Origin: Cellulosimicrobium cellulans
GTDB taxonomy: Bacteria > Actinomycetota > Actinomycetes > Actinomycetales > Cellulomonadaceae
DNA length: 64,000 nt
Reading direction: 5' to 3'
Assembly (NCBI RefSeq): GCF_016921195.1
Contig: NZ_JAFGYF010000005.1
Span: 186,001 to 250,000 of the forward strand
Part shown: in pieces, positions 43,168-51,947 of the stretch
Layout of the letters: every line of letters begins with the position of its first letter
Numbering within the stretch: the stretch's first letter is position 1
The notes under the pieces: model-generated
Told to the model about the DNA's origin: nothing
The model's input: only the letters and a program-made list of their open reading frames with translations
Databases searched by the model: none
Program-made: the position numbers and the translations under genes

Positions 43168-44469
43168 ATGCTGCGATCCCGGAAGATCTCGCTCGTCGCT
43201 GCCGTGGCAGCGCTCCCACTCGCCCTGGCGGCGTGCGGGGGCTCCGGCGGCAGCGGGGGGTCCGACGACCAGACCCTGACGATCTGGCACTACGAGAACG
43301 AGGACTCCGCCATGGGCCAGGCGTGGGCCAAGGCGATCGAGATCTTCGAGGAGGAGAACCCGGACGTCGACGTCGTCGTCGAGAAGCAGACGTTCGAGCA
43401 GATCCAGAAGAACGCCAAGATCGTCCTCACCGGCGACGACGTGCCCGACGTCATGGAGTACAACAAGGGCAACGCGACCGCCGGCCAGCTCGCCGCGCAG
43501 GGCCTGCTGACCCCGCTCACGGACGCGGCGACCGAGCGCGGCTGGGACGAGAAGCTCAGCGGCTCGCTCCAGACCACCGCGACCTACGACGACCAGGGCC
43601 TCATGGGCTCGGGCGAGTGGTACGGCGTCCCGAACTACGGCGAGTTCGTGCAGGTCTACTACAACAAGGACATGTTCGCCCAGTACGGGCTGGAGGTGCC
43701 GACGACGCTCGAGGAGCTCGAGACCGTCATGCAGGCCTTCAAGGACCAGGGCGTGACCCCGCTCGCCGAGGCCGGCGCCGAGTACCCCATGGGCCAGCTC
43801 TGGTACGAGCTCGTGCTCGCGGGCTCGGACCGCGACTTCATCGACCAGTACCAGCTGTTCGACGGCGACCCGGACTTCCACGGCCCGGAGATGACGCAGG
43901 CGACCGAGAAGCTCGACTCCTGGATCAAGTCCGGCTACGTCGCGTCCGACTCCGCGGCGCTCACCGCCGAGGACATGGGCGTCTCGTTCATCAACGGCAC
44001 CTACCCGATGATGGTCTCCGGCTCGTGGTGGTTCGGCCGCATCGTCGAGGAGATGGACGCCGACTGGGGCCAGTTCAACTTCCCGGGCAACACGCTCCAG
44101 GTCGGCTCGTCCGGCAACCTCTGGGTCGTCCCCGCGAACGCGGACTCGCCCGACCTGGCCGAGGAGTTCATCGACATCACCCTGCGTCCCGAGGTGCAGA
44201 ACATCCTCGCGGAGAAGGGCGGCCTGCCCGTCGCCGGTGACGCGTCCGTCATCACGGACGAGCGCACGCAGCAGCTCACCGAGAACTTCCAGGCGATCCT
44301 CGACGACGACGGCCTCGCGTTCTACCCCGACTGGCCCGTGCCCGGCTACTACGACGTGATCGTCAGCGAGCTCCAGTCGCTCATCAACCAGTCGAAGTCG
44401 CCGACGGAGGTGCTCGACGGCCTCGAGTCCGCGTACGTGGACGGCAAGGCGGACCTGCTCGACAGCTGA
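43168..44469 (+). CDS. CUT1-type ABC transporter sugar-binding lipoprotein
   Basis: 433 residues. Lipoprotein signal with lipobox LALAACGG (Cys ~24), then a family-1 solute-binding fold (LTIWHYENEDSAMGQAWAKA, VPDVMEYNKGN, SGSWWFGRIVEEM). Captures an oligosaccharide at the cell surface and delivers it to the two permeases downstream. ATG 43168 follows a strong GAGGAGGA. A strong hairpin after the stop probably keeps its mRNA more abundant than that of the permeases. Confidence 0.93.
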   Translation: MLRSRKISLVAAVAALPLALAACGGSGGSGGSDDQTLTIWHYENEDSAMGQAWAKAIEIFEEENPDVDVVVEKQTFEQIQKNAKIVLTGDDVPDVMEYNKGNATAGQLAAQGLLTPLTDAATERGWDEKLSGSLQTTATYDDQGLMGSGEWYGVPNYGEFVQVYYNKDMFAQYGLEVPTTLEELETVMQAFKDQGVTPLAEAGAEYPMGQLWYELVLAGSDRDFIDQYQLFDGDPDFHGPEMTQATEKLDSWIKSGYVASDSAALTAEDMGVSFINGTYPMMVSGSWWFGRIVEEMDADWGQFNFPGNTLQVGSSGNLWVVPANADSPDLAEEFIDITLRPEVQNILAEKGGLPVAGDASVITDERTQQLTENFQAILDDDGLAFYPDWPVPGYYDVIVSELQSLINQSKSPTEVLDGLESAYVDGKADLLDS

Positions 44470-44485
44470 GCGGACGCACGCACCC

Positions 44486-44524
44486 GGCCGGCCGGGGCGG
44501 ATCCCAGGATCGCCCCGGCCGGCC
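44486..44524 (+). other. Intercistronic hairpin after the binding-protein gene
   Basis: 18-bp stem with one bulged G and a CA loop (44486-44504 with 44507-44524). Such structures commonly stabilise or partly terminate the upstream message, giving binding protein in excess. Confidence 0.65.
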
Positions 44525-44563
44525 CGCCACCCCACCCGAGGACCTCCCGCGAAAGAGACCGTC

Positions 44564-45547
44564 ATGACCACCCGCACCGACACCGTGCCCGAGGCCGGGC
44601 CCGCGCGCGAGGCGTCGCGCGAGACCGCGGCACGCCGCCGCCGTCGCCGGCCCGCCTGGCTCCCGTACCTGCCCTACCTCCTGCCCGGCGCGGTGGCGTT
44701 CGTCGTCGTGATCGGCTACCCGTTCGTGATGAACGTCTACTACAGCCTGTTCAAGTGGCGCGGCGGCATGGCGCCGATGCGCTGGTACGGGCTGGGCAAC
44801 TACGCCGACCTCATGCACGACTCGGCGTTCTGGACCTCGTTCCAGAACTCGATCGCGATGATCCTCGCGATGGTCGTCGCGCCGACCCTCATCGGCCTCG
44901 TCCTCGCGGCCGTGCTGTTCGACTACCTCGGCCGGCGCTTCGGCCCCCGCGTCGCGGCGTTCCTGCGCGCGACCTACTACCTGCCGCAGATCCTGCCGGT
45001 CGCCGTCGCCGGCGTGCTGTGGAACTGGATCCTCAACTCCCAGACCGGCGCGCTCAACGTGATCCTGCGCGGGATCGGCATCGAGAACCCGCCCAACTGG
45101 CTCGGCGACACGACGACGGCGCTGCCGAGCGTCATGCTCGTGCTCATCTGGGTGCAGATCGGCTACCCCGTCGTCATCTTCATGTCCGCGCTCCAGCGCG
45201 TGGATCCCGAGCTCTACGAGGCCGCCGAGCTCGACGGCGCGGGCTGGTGGCGGCGCTTCCGGGCCATCACGATCCCGCAGATCCGCCCCGAGACGTTCGT
45301 CGTCACGCTCACGTGCACGGTCGCCGCGCTGAAGGTGTTCGGTCCCATCTACGTGCTCACGCGCGGCGGGCCCGAGAGCTCGACGCTCGTCCCGAGCTAC
45401 TACTCGTACCTGAACTTCTTCGACAAGTCGAAGGTCGGCTACGGCGCCGCGGTGGCGACCGTGCTCACCCTCGTCATCATCGTCGTCGCCGTCGTGATCC
45501 TCGCGCTGCAGAGCCGCGCCGAGCGTCGTGAGCAGGAGGGCCGCTGA
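44564..45547 (+). CDS. CUT1 ABC transporter permease (MalF-type)
   Basis: 327 residues, six membrane helices after a basic N terminus (RRRRRRPAW). The EAA loop ELYEAAELDGAGWWRRFRAITIPQIRPE contacts the ATPase. No ATPase gene is present in the locus, so it likely uses a shared MsiK-like ATPase encoded elsewhere. One-base overlap with the next permease. Confidence 0.93.
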   Translation: MTTRTDTVPEAGPAREASRETAARRRRRRPAWLPYLPYLLPGAVAFVVVIGYPFVMNVYYSLFKWRGGMAPMRWYGLGNYADLMHDSAFWTSFQNSIAMILAMVVAPTLIGLVLAAVLFDYLGRRFGPRVAAFLRATYYLPQILPVAVAGVLWNWILNSQTGALNVILRGIGIENPPNWLGDTTTALPSVMLVLIWVQIGYPVVIFMSALQRVDPELYEAAELDGAGWWRRFRAITIPQIRPETFVVTLTCTVAALKVFGPIYVLTRGGPESSTLVPSYYSYLNFFDKSKVGYGAAVATVLTLVIIVVAVVILALQSRAERREQEGR

Positions 45548-46476
45548 TGTCCACCGTCACCACCACCCCGACCGCGGGCAGCACGCCGGCGGTGCCCGCG
45601 TCGTCGTCCGGGGCGCGCCGTCCGCTGCGGGCCACGCGCCAGGACGAGCGCTACCGGCACGGCGTCGGTCGCTGGTTCGTGCTCGCCGCTGCGGTCCTCG
45701 TCGCGCTGCTCATGCTGTCGCCGTTCGTCATCATGGTGCTCAACGCGTTCAAGTCGCCGGCCGAGTACTCCCAGGACGGTCCGCTGAGCATCCCGAAGGA
45801 GCTCTACGTCGAGGGCGTGCAGAACTTCTGGACACGGACGAACTTCCCGCAGAAGCTCTGGAACTCCGTCTTCATCTCGGCGCTCGTCGCCGTGTTCGGG
45901 ACGCTCCTGTCGCTGCTCAGCGCCTATGCGATCGGCGTCGGCCGCATCAAGGGCCGCCTGTGGATCGTCACGCTCTTCCTCGTGGCCAACATGCTGCCGC
46001 AGGAGGCGCTCATCTACCCGCTGTTCGACATGGCGCAGAAGGTGGGCCTGTCGAACTCGCAGTGGTCGATCATCATCATCTTCACCGTCATCCAGGCGGC
46101 GTTCGGCACGTACCTGCTCGCGTCCGTGCTCGGGACGTTCCCGCCCGCGCTGCTCGAGGCCGCCCAGCTCGACGGCGCCGGGCGCTGGCGCATCCTGTGG
46201 CAGGTCGTCTACCCGATCGTCAAGCCCACGCTCGGCGTCCTCATGATCTTCTTCTTCATCTGGACGTGGAACGAGTTCTTCATCCCGCTGGTCATGCTGA
46301 CGACCAACGACACCCAGACGATCCCCATCGCCCTCGCGTCGCTCCAGGGCGACCGGATGATGGACGCCCCGACGACCAACGCGGGCGCGCTCGTCTCGCT
46401 GGTCCCCGCGCTGATCTTCTTCCTCATCTTCCAGCGCACCCTCACGCGCGGCGTGACCGCCGGCGCCGTGAAGTGA
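45547..46476 (+). CDS. CUT1 ABC transporter permease (MalG-type)
   Basis: 309 residues, six membrane helices. EAA loop LLEAAQLDGAGRWRILWQVVYPIVKPTL. The end (FQRTLTRGVTAGAVK) is the typical MalG-type C terminus contacting the ATPase. ATG 45547 overlaps the preceding stop. Confidence 0.93.
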   Translation: MSTVTTTPTAGSTPAVPASSSGARRPLRATRQDERYRHGVGRWFVLAAAVLVALLMLSPFVIMVLNAFKSPAEYSQDGPLSIPKELYVEGVQNFWTRTNFPQKLWNSVFISALVAVFGTLLSLLSAYAIGVGRIKGRLWIVTLFLVANMLPQEALIYPLFDMAQKVGLSNSQWSIIIIFTVIQAAFGTYLLASVLGTFPPALLEAAQLDGAGRWRILWQVVYPIVKPTLGVLMIFFFIWTWNEFFIPLVMLTTNDTQTIPIALASLQGDRMMDAPTTNAGALVSLVPALIFFLIFQRTLTRGVTAGAVK

Positions 46477-46496
46477 GCCCCGCGGCGTGACGCCGC

Positions 46497-46526
46497 GCCG
46501 CCCCGGGGCCCAGGCCCCGGGGCGGC
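46497..46526 (+). other. Intercistronic hairpin before the GH31 gene
   Basis: Perfect 14-bp stem with a CA loop (46497-46510 with 46513-46526), between the permease stop and the GH31 start. Confidence 0.6.
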
Positions 46527-46567
46527 CCCCGAGACTCCGATACGCACCGACGAAGGAAGCACCACCC

Positions 46568-48865
46568 ATGAAGTTCACCGACGGGTACTGGCAGGTCCGG
46601 CCCGGCATGCACCCGCTCTACGCGGTCGAGGTCGACGACGTCCGCGCGGACGAGGCGGCCGGCACGCTCACCGTGTACGCGCCGACGGCGAAGATCCGCG
46701 GTCGGGGCGACACGCTCAACCGTCCGATGCTCACGACGACCTACTCCTCTCCCGCGCCCGGCGTGATCCGCGTGCGCGTCGAGCACCACCAGGGCGTGGT
46801 GCGCCGCGGCCCGGCGTTCCAGGTGACCGGCGAGCCCGGGTTCCGGCCCGAGGTCGAGGTGCACGACGACGTCGCCGTCCTGCGGTCCCAGGACCTCGCC
46901 GTGCGCGTGCACCGGGGCGACCGGTGGCGCGTCGACTTCGAGGCGGACGGCGAGGTGCTGACCTCCTCGCTGCCGAAGTCGGTGGGGCACGTCACGTCGG
47001 ACGACGGCGGCGCGTGGACGCACGAGCAGCTCGCGCTGGAGCCGGGCGAGCTCGTCTACGGTCTGGGGGAGCGGTTCGGCCCGTTCGTCAAGAACGGCCA
47101 GGTCGTCGACATCTGGAACGAGGACGGCGGCACGTCGAGCGAGCAGGCGTACAAGTCGGTCCCGCTCTACCTGACGACCAAGGGCTACGGCGTGTTCGTC
47201 GACCACCCGGAAAGGGTGTCGTTCGAGGTCGCGTCCGAGGTGAACACGCGTGTCCAGTTCTCCGTCGAGGGCCAGGCGCTGGAGTACCTGGTCATCCAGG
47301 GCCCGACGCCCAAGGACGTGCTGCGCCGGTACACCGCGCTCACCGGCCGCCCCGCGCGCGTCCCGGCGTGGTCGTTCGGGCTGTGGCTCACCACGTCGTT
47401 CACGACGAGCTACGACGAGCAGACGGTGAACGGGTTCATCGACGGTATGGCCGAGCGCGACCTGCCGCTGTCGGTGTTCCACTTCGACTGCTTCTGGATG
47501 CGCGAGTACCAGTGGGTCGACTTCGAGTGGGACCCGCGCACGTTCCCCGACCCCGAGGGCATGCTCCGGCGTCTGCACGACCGCGGGCTCAAAGTGTGCG
47601 TGTGGATCAACCCGTACGTCGCGCAGCGCTCGCCGCTCTTCGCGGAGGCCGCGGAGCAGGGCTTCCTCGTCAAGCGCGAGGACGGGTCCGTGTGGCAGTG
47701 GGACCTGTGGCAGGCGGGCATGGGCCTGGTGGACTTCACCAACCCCGACGCGACCGCGTGGTACGTGGGCAAGCTCGAGGGGCTGCTCGACCAGGGCGTC
47801 GACTGCTTCAAGACCGACTTCGGCGAGCGGATCCCCGTCGACGGCATCGCGTGGCACGACGGGTCCGACCCGAAGAAGATGCACAACTACTACGCCCAGC
47901 TCTACAACGAGGCGGTCTTCCGGCTGCTCGAGCGCAAGCGCGGCGAGGGCGAGGCGGTGCTGTTCGCGCGGTCCGCGACGGCGGGCGGCCAGCAGTTCCC
48001 CGTGCACTGGGGCGGCGACTGCGACTCGACGTACGCGTCGATGGCCGAGTCGCTGCGCGGCGGACTGTCGATGTCGATGTCCGGGTTCGGCTACTGGAGC
48101 CACGACATGGGCGGCTTCGAGGGCACGCCCGACCCGGGGGTGTTCAAGCGCTGGACGGCGTTCGGGCTTCTGTCGTCGCACTCGCGCCTGCACGGCTCCG
48201 GCTCCGTGCGCGTCCCGTGGGCGTTCGACGACGAGGCCGTCGATGTCACGCGCAAGTTCACGCACCTCAAGCTGTCGCTCATGCCGTACCTGGGCCGGGT
48301 GGCCGAGGAGGCGCACACCGACGGCGTGCCGATGATGCGACCGCTCGTGCTCGAGCTCCCGCACGACCGCGCCGGGTTCACCGCGGACACGCAGTACCTG
48401 CTGGGCGACGCCCTGCTCGTCGCGCCGGTCTTCCGCGCGGACGGCCGCGTCGAGTACTACGTGCCCGAGGGCACCTGGACGCGCCTGGTCCAGCCCGACG
48501 ACGGCCCCGCCCTGAGCGAGACCGTGACCGGCCCGCGCTGGGTCACCGAGACCCACGGGTTCGACTCGCTCCCGGTGCTCGTGCGCCCGGGCACCGTCCT
48601 CCCGATCGGCGCCCGCACGGACCGGCCGGACTACGACTGGGCCGACGGCGTGACGCTGCACGCGTTCGAGCTGCCCGACGGGTACGACGAGCTCGTGGTC
48701 GTCCCGCCGGCGGACGGCGCGGCCGGGGCCACGTTCCGCGTGCGCCGGTCGGGCGCGACGCTCACCGTCTCGTCCGACGACGCCGTGGCGGCGTGGTCCG
48801 TGCGGGCCGGCTCCGCGACGGCCGAGGCCCGCGGCGCGGCGAGCGTGACGGTCGACCTCGGCTGA
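46568..48865 (+). CDS. GH31 alpha-xylosidase (YicI type)
   Basis: 765 residues, no signal peptide, so cytosolic. GH31 layout: N-terminal beta domain, (beta/alpha)8 barrel, C-terminal beta domains. Catalytic nucleophile Asp417 in [11 protein letters not shown], and acid/base Asp484 in [13 protein letters not shown]; the length and KTDFGE signature match E. coli YicI (D416/D482), an alpha-xylosidase acting on isoprimeverose-like ends. It should release alpha-1,6-linked xylose from imported oligosaccharides. ATG 46568 follows GAAGGAAG. Alternative alpha-glucosidase activity cannot be excluded. Confidence 0.9.
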   Translation: MKFTDGYWQVRPGMHPLYAVEVDDVRADEAAGTLTVYAPTAKIRGRGDTLNRPMLTTTYSSPAPGVIRVRVEHHQGVVRRGPAFQVTGEPGFRPEVEVHDDVAVLRSQDLAVRVHRGDRWRVDFEADGEVLTSSLPKSVGHVTSDDGGAWTHEQLALEPGELVYGLGERFGPFVKNGQVVDIWNEDGGTSSEQAYKSVPLYLTTKGYGVFVDHPERVSFEVASEVNTRVQFSVEGQALEYLVIQGPTPKDVLRRYTALTGRPARVPAWSFGLWLTTSFTTSYDEQTVNGFIDGMAERDLPLSVFHFDCFWMREYQWVDFEWDPRTFPDPEGMLRRLHDRGLKVCVWINPYVAQRSPLFAEAAEQGFLVKREDGSVWQWDLWQAGMGLVDFTNPDATAWYVGKLEGLLDQGVDCFKTDFGERIPVDGIAWHDGSDPKKMHNYYAQLYNEAVFRLLERKRGEGEAVLFARSATAGGQQFPVHWGGDCDSTYASMAESLRGGLSMSMSGFGYWSHDMGGFEGTPDPGVFKRWTAFGLLSSHSRLHGSGSVRVPWAFDDEAVDVTRKFTHLKLSLMPYLGRVAEEAHTDGVPMMRPLVLELPHDRAGFTADTQYLLGDALLVAPVFRADGRVEYYVPEGTWTRLVQPDDGPALSETVTGPRWVTETHGFDSLPVLVRPGTVLPIGARTDRPDYDWADGVTLHAFELPDGYDELVVVPPADGAAGATFRVRRSGATLTVSSDDAVAAWSVRAGSATAEARGAASVTVDLG

Positions 48866-48870
48866 CGGCG

Positions 48871-48876
48871 TATCCT
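48871..48876 (+). promoter_or_regulatory. -10 hexamer of the GH1 promoter
   Basis: TATCCT, directly followed by the palindromic operator region. The -35 is weak. It implies a separate promoter for the beta-glucosidase gene. Confidence 0.5.
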
Positions 48877-48918
48877 GGGCGAGCATGTCATGGAAGCGCT
48901 CCCATGGCATGCTCGCCC
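48877..48918. promoter_or_regulatory. 42-bp near-perfect palindrome with a CebR/LacI-type operator core
   Basis: Arms of 21 bases pair around the centre 48897/48898 with only two non-Watson-Crick positions (48894-48901 and 48888-48907). The middle, TGGAAGCGCTCCCA, differs by one base from the known CebR site TGGGAGCGCTCCCA and shares GAAGCGCT with the operators before lacI. At RNA level it would be a strong hairpin at the 5' end of the GH1 transcript. Confidence 0.75.
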
Positions 48919-49023
48919 CTGCACTTCCCGCTCGTGCTCTGCTCGCACCCACCGAGACGCACGAGCACCACCGACCACCCGTCGCGGACCGCGTCGTCCG
49001 ACGACCGAGCAGCGAGGACCCTC

Positions 49024-50514
49024 GTGACCACCGACACCACCGCCCCCGACGCCGTCGAGACGCAGGCCGCGCCCGCGCCGTCGGGCCGCCGGACGTTCCC
49101 GACCGACTTCCTCTGGGGCTCTGCCACCGCCGCCTACCAGATCGAGGGCGCCGCCGCCGAGGGCGGACGCACGCCGTCCATCTGGGACACCTACTCCCAC
49201 ACCCCCGGCCGCACGCTCAACGGGGACACGGGCGACGTCGCCGACGACCACTACCACCGGTGGCAGGAGGACGTGCAGCACATCGCCGACCTCGGCCTCG
49301 GTGCGTACCGGTTCTCGATCTCGTGGTCGCGCGTCCAGCCGGGCGGCACCGGCCCGCTCAACCCCGAGGGCGTCGCGTTCTACTCACGCCTCGTCGACGC
49401 TCTCCTGGAGAAGGGCGTCAAGCCCGTCGTCACGCTCTACCACTGGGACCTCCCGCAGGAGCTCGAGGACGCGGGAGGCTGGGCCAACCGCGACACCGCG
49501 TACGCGTTCGCGGAGTACGCCCGCCACATGGCGCGCGAGCTCGGCGACCGGATCGACACGTGGACGACGCTCAACGAGCCGTGGTGCTCCGCCTACCTCG
49601 GCTACGGCTCCGGCGTGCACGCGCCCGGCCGCACCGAGCCCGCCGCGGCGCTCGCGGCCGTGCACCACCTCAACCTCGCGCACGGGCTCGCCGTCCAGGC
49701 GATCCGCGACGAGCTCGGCGAGGACGCGAGGACGTCCGTCACGCTCAACCTGCACGTCATCCGCCCCGACGACCCGTCGTCGGCCGCGGACCTCGACGCC
49801 GTGCGCACGATCGACGCGCTCGCCAACCGGGCGTTCCTCGGCCCGATCCTCGACGGCGAGTACCCCGCCGACCTGCTCGCCGACACCGCGCACGTGAGCG
49901 ACTGGTCGTTCGTGCGCGAGGGCGACCTCGAGACCGTGCGCCAGCCGTTGTCCATCCTCGGGGTCAACTACTACTCGACCGTGCGCGTGCGCCACTTCTC
50001 CGGCGAGGGCGAGCGGGCCGAGAACGACGGCCACGGCGCGTCGAAGCACAGCCCGTGGATCGGCGTCGACGACGTCGAGTTCGTCCAGCAGCCCGGCCCG
50101 TACACCGCGATGGGCTGGAACATCGAGCCGGCCGGCATGACCGAGCTGCTCGTGTCCATCGCGAAGACCTACCCGCACCAGCCGATGATGGTCACCGAGA
50201 ACGGCGCCGCGTTCGCCGACGAGGTCACGGTCGACGCCGACGGGACCGCCCGCGTGCACGACGACCGGCGCGTGGCGTACCTGCACGACCACGTCGACGC
50301 CGTGGGTGCCGCGATCGACGCGGGCGCCGACGTGCGCGGCTACTTCGCGTGGTCGCTGCTCGACAACTTCGAGTGGGGCTACGGCTACGACCGCCGGTTC
50401 GGCATCATCCGGGTCGACTACGACACGCTCGAGCGCACGTGGAAGGACTCGGCGCACTGGTACCGCCGGCTCGCGACGTCGAACGTCCTGCCCGGGGTCG
50501 ACGAGACCGCCTGA
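49024..50514 (+). CDS. GH1 beta-glucosidase
   Basis: 496 residues, cytosolic. Retaining GH1 enzyme: acid/base Glu185 in TTLNEPW, nucleophile Glu392 in VTENGAAF, N-terminal [19 protein letters not shown]. Removes beta-linked glucose (or a related sugar) from the non-reducing end of oligosaccharides. GTG 49024 leaves a leader of about 105 nt carrying the palindrome. The streptomycete bglC next to cebEFG is a [18 protein letters not shown], but here the partner is an alpha-xylosidase. Confidence 0.95.
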   Translation: MTTDTTAPDAVETQAAPAPSGRRTFPTDFLWGSATAAYQIEGAAAEGGRTPSIWDTYSHTPGRTLNGDTGDVADDHYHRWQEDVQHIADLGLGAYRFSISWSRVQPGGTGPLNPEGVAFYSRLVDALLEKGVKPVVTLYHWDLPQELEDAGGWANRDTAYAFAEYARHMARELGDRIDTWTTLNEPWCSAYLGYGSGVHAPGRTEPAAALAAVHHLNLAHGLAVQAIRDELGEDARTSVTLNLHVIRPDDPSSAADLDAVRTIDALANRAFLGPILDGEYPADLLADTAHVSDWSFVREGDLETVRQPLSILGVNYYSTVRVRHFSGEGERAENDGHGASKHSPWIGVDDVEFVQQPGPYTAMGWNIEPAGMTELLVSIAKTYPHQPMMVTENGAAFADEVTVDADGTARVHDDRRVAYLHDHVDAVGAAIDAGADVRGYFAWSLLDNFEWGYGYDRRFGIIRVDYDTLERTWKDSAHWYRRLATSNVLPGVDETA

Positions 50515-50526
50515 GCCGTTCCCCGC

Positions 50527-50563
50527 CGAAGGCCCGTCCGGGGTTCGCTCCGGGCGGGCTTCG
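50527..50563 (+). terminator. Terminator hairpin after the GH1 gene
   Basis: Imperfect stem of about 13 bp (left arm from 50527, right arm ending 50563), 12 bp after the stop. Confidence 0.65.
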
Positions 50564-50578
50564 TCGTGCTTCTGACCC

Positions 50579-50618
50579 GCCGAGGTAGAACCCTGGTAGG
50601 CCGAGGTAGAACCCTGGT
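50579..50618. repeat. Two tandem 19-bp direct repeats
   Basis: GCCGAGGTAGAACCCTGGT occurs at 50579-50597 and again, identical, at 50600-50618, a 21-bp period (two helical turns). It is in noncoding DNA between the GH1 terminator and the nrd promoter. Confidence 0.8.
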
Positions 50619-51006
50619 TCGTGGTCGAGAGGTGGCAGTCGGGCCTGCGTTCAGAGGTGACGTTTGTCGCACGTGCGTGGTTCAGCGTGCGACACGCCCA
50701 GGGAACGCGACACGCCGACGAGTTCGGCGCGCGTCGTGCCCGGATTGAACCGGTTCGCCCGGCTGTCCGCGCGTTGTGCCCGACGCCGGGTGGCCGCCTT
50801 CGCGCGGCGCGCGGCGGTCCGCACAGGGTGTGGACCGACGTCGTCCCCACCCTGTGGACGGTGTCGTGCGGCCCGCGCGAACACGCCGTTCCCGGGCCGT
50901 CCGGGCGGTGGACGACGGGCTGTGGACGAGCGTCCCGAGGGAGTGTCAGAGGTGCCTGGGACCATGGATCCATGGCCCCTAGCACACCCGCCAGGGTGAA
51001 GTTCGA
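50619..51006. other. Gene-free region upstream of nrdHIEF with repeats and DnaA-box-like words
   Basis: No supported gene. Contents: an inverted repeat TGTCGCACG/CGTGCGACA (50665-50673, 50686-50694); an imperfect 35-bp palindrome with arms CACAGGGTG/CACCCTGTG (50822-50830, 50848-50856); and three TGTGGAC words (50829, 50853, 50921). Two of them (complements CCGTCCACA and TCGTCCACA) fit the relaxed actinobacterial DnaA box YYRTCCACA. Confidence 0.5.
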
Positions 51007-51022
51007 CCACGACATCTAGTGC
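51007..51022. promoter_or_regulatory. NrdR box 1
   Basis: CCACGACATCTAGTGC matches the NrdR consensus (ACACTANATNTAGTGT type) in most core positions and lies 32 bp before box 2, the usual spacing of paired NrdR boxes. Confidence 0.7.
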
Positions 51023-51038
51023 GGTGGCACGGTGTCGA

Positions 51039-51054
51039 CCACTAGGTATAGTGG
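51039..51054. promoter_or_regulatory. NrdR box 2 overlapping the likely -10
   Basis: ACCACTAGGTATAGTGGT (51038-51055) is a near-ideal palindrome with 7-bp arms. TATAGT at 51047-51052 inside it is the best -10 candidate; a weak -35 (TGGCAC, 51025-51030) lies between the boxes. NrdR bound here would block transcription of nrdHIEF when dNTP/dATP levels are high (family knowledge). Confidence 0.75.
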
Positions 51055-51190
51055 TTGCACACCCAGGGGGCCGGAGGCCTTCTGGCGAATCACACAGACG
51101 TAGTTCCACGGGTGTCCTTCGAGGTCAGAGACGTGTCTCCCTCCCCGAGGACCGTTCCCGGACAGAGCGCGAGAGACGAGGAGTCACCTT

Positions 51191-51436
51191 ATGAGCGTCA
51201 CGGTCTACAGCAAGCCGGCTTGCGTTCAGTGCGACGCGACGTACCGCGCTCTGGACAAGAAGGGCATCGAGTACACCGTGGTGGACATCAGCCAGGACGC
51301 CGAGGCGCTCGAGCTCGTGCGCGGGCTCGGCTACCTGCAGGCGCCCGTGGTCGTCGCCGGCGACGAGCACTGGTCCGGGTTCCGTCCCGACCAGATCAAC
51401 GCTCTCGCGCAGAAGGTCTCGCCGGTCGTCGCCTGA
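51191..51436 (+). CDS. nrdH: Glutaredoxin-like protein NrdH
   Basis: 81 residues. Electron donor for class Ib ribonucleotide reductase, reduced by thioredoxin reductase. Redox motif CVQC (C11-C14) and the NrdH signature [12 protein letters not shown] 51191, preceded by GAGGAG. First gene of nrdHIEF with a leader of about 130 nt. Confidence 0.96.
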   Translation: MSVTVYSKPACVQCDATYRALDKKGIEYTVVDISQDAEALELVRGLGYLQAPVVVAGDEHWSGFRPDQINALAQKVSPVVA

Positions 51437-51515
51437 CCGGCCTTCCCGGGGCGCCGCAGGCGCCCCGACCACGTACGGAAGCAGGCGGAGCAGGGCAGGA
51501 CGGAGGTGCGTCCCC

Positions 51516-51947
51516 GTGGGGTCGCTCGTGTACTTCTCCAGCGTCAGCGAGAACACGCACCGGTTCGTCCAGCGGCTCGACCTGCCGGCCCTCGGCATGG
51601 ACGTGCAGCGCATCCCGCTGCGTCCGACCGAGGGCTTCCTGCGCGTCGAGGAGCCGTACGTGCTCATGGTCCCGACCTACGGGGGCGGCAACGAGGGTGG
51701 TGCCGTCCCGCGCCAGGTCGTGAAGTTCCTCAACGACGTGCACAACCGGTCGTTGATCCGCGGCGTCATCGCCGCGGGCAACACCAACTTCGGCGACGCC
51801 TACTGCATCGCCGGCGACATCATCTCCGCGAAGTGCCAGGTGCCCTACCTGTACGCCTTCGAACTCCTGGGAACAGCCGAGGACGCCGCACGCGTCCGCG
51901 ACGGATTGGGACGATTTTGGCAACGACAGTCACGGATTCCGGCGTGA
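51516..51947 (+). CDS. nrdI: Flavodoxin-like NrdI
   Basis: 143 residues. FMN protein that supplies oxidant to assemble the Mn(III)2-tyrosyl radical of NrdF. FMN-binding loops: [13 protein letters not shown] (phosphate loop) and [30 protein letters not shown] 51516 follows CGGAGG. Four-base overlap with nrdE. Confidence 0.95.
   Translation: MGSLVYFSSVSENTHRFVQRLDLPALGMDVQRIPLRPTEGFLRVEEPYVLMVPTYGGGNEGGAVPRQVVKFLNDVHNRSLIRGVIAAGNTNFGDAYCIAGDIISAKCQVPYLYAFELLGTAEDAARVRDGLGRFWQRQSRIPA

Noticed and set aside
50829-50929. DnaA-like words as a chromosomal origin
   Set aside because: Only two or three imperfect boxes, no AT-rich unwinding element, no dnaA/dnaN nearby; regulation of nrd is the more modest reading.
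50621-51019. 132-codon open frame upstream of nrdH
   Set aside because: Composition is not protein-like and it runs over repeats and NrdR box 1; treated as noncoding.
50560-51190. Cobalamin riboswitch upstream of the nrd genes
   Set aside because: No B12-box-like sequence is seen, and class Ib enzymes are controlled by NrdR, for which boxes are present.
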